8,094 bases of DNA from Pseudobdellovibrionaceae bacterium. GTDB taxonomy: Bacteria; Bdellovibrionota; Bdellovibrionia; Bdellovibrionales; JAMPXM01. The translations under genes were made by a program, and so were the position numbers. Shown here in pieces: positions 6,171 to 8,094 of this stretch. The notes beneath the pieces were generated by a model that was given only the letters and a program-made list of their open reading frames with translations, searched no databases and was not told the DNA's origin. Position 1 is the stretch's first letter. Each line of letters starts with the position of its first letter. Location of the stretch: contig JAEUWE010000027.1 in NCBI GenBank assembly GCA_016791465.1, positions 1-8,094 of the forward strand, in the 5' to 3' direction.

Positions 6171-7334
6171 CTACAGCGAGCGGTGGACCTCATTGAGGAC
6201 TGGAATCTGTGTTCCGGCTGGCAGCATTTTGCCGTTGGCAAAGACCGTCGGAGTGCCGCGCAGGTTGAGAGAAGAGCCAAGTTGGGCTTGTTTGCTGATC
6301 GCACCTTTTGCCTCTTCGGAATCTGAACACTGCTGAAGTGCCGCGCTGTCGATGCCGAGATGTTCGGCGACGCTGGGGATCGCAGCTCGTACAGCATCGC
6401 TGGTTCGCCATTCTTCGAATCGATCAAAGATATGACTGTGGGCTTCCCAGCCCTTGTTGCTCTTGTGGCGGGCGCACCAAACAATGCGGGCGAGCAGGCA
6501 GGAGGCACCATTGTTTTGTTGAATCGAGGTATTGCACTCGCCATCCAGGGGCCAAGAGTAAAATTCCAGTCGAGTGTCCGGATGGCTGGCCAGGAAGGCC
6601 TTCATTGGTTGGACGGCCATTTTACAGTGAATACACCGGAAGTCAGCAAACTCGATAAGCGTGAGCTTTGCTTTTGCGCGCTCTGGTCCCATGGATAGTG
6701 GGTCAGTTTCTGCGATTTCAAGGCTTGGATTGGCTTTCCATTCTGCCAGTGCTGCGCGGGCCATCGCGTCGCCGCTTGGTCCGGCGTAACCTGAGCGCAT
6801 GATGTCGTTGGCAATGAATGCGCCGACAAGGAGGAGTCCGCCGAGGATGAGAGGTGCAGTTTGGATTTTAAACTTGAAGTCACCGGCATAGCTCTTCCAT
6901 GCGCCAAATGCTGTGACAATCGAAAGAACGTAAGTCACCAGACAGAATGGGCAGATGCTGCTGAGAGCGACTGCTGAAATGCCTCCCATAACAAGAGATG
7001 CTCCAACAAGGATGCCGGCAACTGTCAGTAGAGCTGTACGTTGTCCGTTTCGAGATTCTGGACTGGAGATGGACTCCCATGCGGCCAGAAGAATGTAGCC
7101 AAGATTCGCGATCAATCCCCAGAGCGCCATTGGAACGCCTAGAAACTCCGAGAAGCGGCTGGCGCTGGCGGCGGAACACGAGAATGTCGATGAGATGTCG
7201 CAGAGAAGCTTTCCGGTCGCTTCACCGTAATTTAGCTCATAGTGAGTCTTTAAAAGATAGGAGTGAAAGCCGACCGCGATGACGGCGGCGGCGATGGCGA
7301 GGATACGAGGAGTTGAAGTTTTTGATTCAGTCAT
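6171..7334 (-). CDS. VKOR-DsbA fusion, disulfide-bond-forming membrane enzyme
   Basis: A 387-residue fusion of a vitamin K epoxide reductase (VKOR) domain with a DsbA-type thioredoxin domain. VKOR replaces DsbB: it passes electrons from the thioredoxin domain to quinone, so the whole protein can oxidise periplasmic cysteines. The VKOR part has TM helices at about 11-28, 67-86, 100-122 and 125-146, loop cysteines C45 and C53, S59 matching the conserved VKOR serine, and the quinone-side CPFC motif (C128, C131). A fifth TM (about 159-176) leads to the periplasmic domain. There, FADFRCIHCK (229-238) gives the active-site C234-I-H-C237, and GTPTVF (360-365) carries the cis-proline P362. Four more cysteines (C267, C279, C287, C336) are present. 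The start has only a loose GGA about 10 nt upstream. It diverges from the ChaN-like gene and converges on the small membrane protein gene. Catalytic motifs are complete, so it should be active. Confidence 0.94.
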   Translation of the reverse strand: MTESKTSTPRILAIAAAVIAVGFHSYLLKTHYELNYGEATGKLLCDISSTFSCSAASASRFSEFLGVPMALWGLIANLGYILLAAWESISSPESRNGQRTALLTVAGILVGASLVMGGISAVALSSICPFCLVTYVLSIVTAFGAWKSYAGDFKFKIQTAPLILGGLLLVGAFIANDIMRSGYAGPSGDAMARAALAEWKANPSLEIAETDPLSMGPERAKAKLTLIEFADFRCIHCKMAVQPMKAFLASHPDTRLEFYSWPLDGECNTSIQQNNGASCLLARIVWCARHKSNKGWEAHSHIFDRFEEWRTSDAVRAAIPSVAEHLGIDSAALQQCSDSEEAKGAISKQAQLGSSLNLRGTPTVFANGKMLPAGTQIPVLNEVHRSL

Positions 7335-7360
7335 GAGTCAGATTCCACAGGATTCAATTC

Positions 7361-7389
7361 TTGATGGCAAGTCTCATCAAAGGCACAAT
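7361..7389 (+). promoter_or_regulatory. Candidate sigma70-type promoter for the ChaN-like gene, with overlapping dyad
   Basis: TTGATG (7361-7366) and CACAAT (7384-7389) match four of six positions of the -35 and -10 consensus, separated by the ideal 17 bp, and point toward the GTG at 7434 with a leader of roughly 35-40 bases. An inverted repeat, TTGATG/CATCAA (7361-7366 and 7375-7380), overlaps the -35 element and spacer and could be an operator. Both signals are modest, and such matches occur by chance. Confidence 0.3.
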
Positions 7390-7433
7390 TGCTAAAACGG
7401 TCGTTTCAATCCAGACGTTCGGAGTTTCGATAG

Positions 7434-8094
7434 GTGGACCAAGAACAGAGAGACTGGCTAAAAGCGCGACGGCAGTTGTTGCGCACGGTTAAGGAGCAGG
7501 TGCGAAGCCGTTTGGGGAGTGATCCGGCGGATTTGCATGCCTACACAGTTGAGGGTCGAGGCTTATTGCGTCGAAAATATCGGGTTTCGTCGAAGTCTGA
7601 GATCCTCGCTGAGATCGATTCGGCCGACGTCGTTTATGGCGGCGACTTTCATGCCCACGGACCGGCGCAGCGGACGCATCTGAAAATTCTCAGACATTTG
7701 GCAGTCGAGCGGCCGGTGATTTTGGCGCTCGAGTGTTTTGAGGCACGTGCGCAAAAGTGGATCGATGCTTATTTGTCGGGTCGTTTCGATCTTTCGACGC
7801 TAAAAGCTCGAGCAAAATGGGATGAGTCGTGGGGATTCCCATGGGAGCAGTATCGACCGTTGGTTGAACTTGCAAAGAAGAAAAATTGGAAGATCGAGGC
7901 GATCGGCGTTCCAAAAGAGGGGACGGTCGGTCGCGGCGGACTTGCGCGACAAGATCGCGAAACTGCGAAGCGCCTTCGGCACCTCGTGCTGACTCGGCCA
8001 GCAGCACTTATTTATGTGATTATTGGTGAGTTACATCTTTCTCGTTTGCCTGCCGTCTTTCGAAAAGAGATGGGTCGCGTGCGGCGGCTTCGCG
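7434..8094 (+). CDS. ChaN-like (haem-binding uptake / TIKI-fold) family protein, N-terminal part
   Basis: The first 220 residues of a ChaN-like protein (formerly DUF399), family founder Campylobacter ChaN, an iron-regulated haem-binding lipoprotein; the fold is related to the TIKI/TraB/erythromycin-esterase-like group. The frame stays open to the right edge. Seen here: DVVYGGDFHAHGPAQRTHLKILRHL (65-89), equivalent to the family's G-E/D-x-H block; VILALECF (95-102); the WGFPWEQYRPL stretch around 135; and IYVIIGELHLSRLP near 200-214, the second conserved G-E-x-H block. There is no signal peptide or lipobox, so unlike ChaN it looks cytoplasmic and may not bind haem. The GTG start is chosen because a TAG stop immediately precedes it in frame and GGAG lies 9 nt upstream (7421-7424); the next in-frame start candidate, GTG 7500, would remove the N-terminal basic helix. 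Divergent from the VKOR-DsbA gene. Function in this organism is unknown. Confidence 0.82.
   Translation, partial: MDQEQRDWLKARRQLLRTVKEQVRSRLGSDPADLHAYTVEGRGLLRRKYRVSSKSEILAEIDSADVVYGGDFHAHGPAQRTHLKILRHLAVERPVILALECFEARAQKWIDAYLSGRFDLSTLKARAKWDESWGFPWEQYRPLVELAKKKNWKIEAIGVPKEGTVGRGGLARQDRETAKRLRHLVLTRPAALIYVIIGELHLSRLPAVFRKEMGRVRRLR

Noticed and set aside
7563..8007. Minus-strand open frames at the right end
   Set aside because: Antisense to the ChaN-like gene, whose plus-strand frame is continuous and carries both conserved motifs.

Overview
The window comes from a Gram-negative bacterium with an outer membrane, shown by a clear LptD. The mix of genes (CHASE2 adenylate cyclase with a C-terminal TPR tail, VKOR-DsbA fusion, leaderless ChaN-like protein, two family-less coiled-coil/membrane proteins) and the roughly 50% GC content suggest a Bdellovibrionota/Oligoflexia or other former delta-proteobacterial lineage. 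That placement is inference from gene style; no rRNA or other phylogenetic marker is present.

Layout. Three genes run leftward and are probably co-transcribed: a 425-residue coiled-coil protein (5370-4093), a 1027-residue CHASE2 class III adenylate cyclase (3989-906) and the N-terminal part of lptD (874 to beyond base 1). The gaps are 103 bp and about 31 bp, with no convincing terminator in either. A 182-bp divergent intergenic region (5371-5552) rich in dyads and a direct repeat separates this group from a rightward gene for a small helical protein with one membrane segment (5553-6167). That gene converges, with a 3-bp gap, on a leftward VKOR-DsbA fusion (7334-6171). A 99-bp divergent region then leads to a rightward ChaN-like gene that starts with GTG at 7434 and runs off the right edge.

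How the genes may work together. The two best supported themes are envelope biogenesis and signalling. LptD inserts LPS in the outer membrane and in well-studied bacteria needs disulfide bonds. The VKOR-DsbA fusion is a self-contained periplasmic disulfide-forming enzyme about 5 kb away. The cyclase should sense something in the periplasm through an unusually enlarged CHASE2 region and make cAMP in the cytoplasm. Its position directly upstream of lptD could tie envelope state to second-messenger production, but this is a hypothesis. No RNA genes, mobile elements, CRISPR arrays or phage genes were seen. All gaps between genes are under 300 bp.
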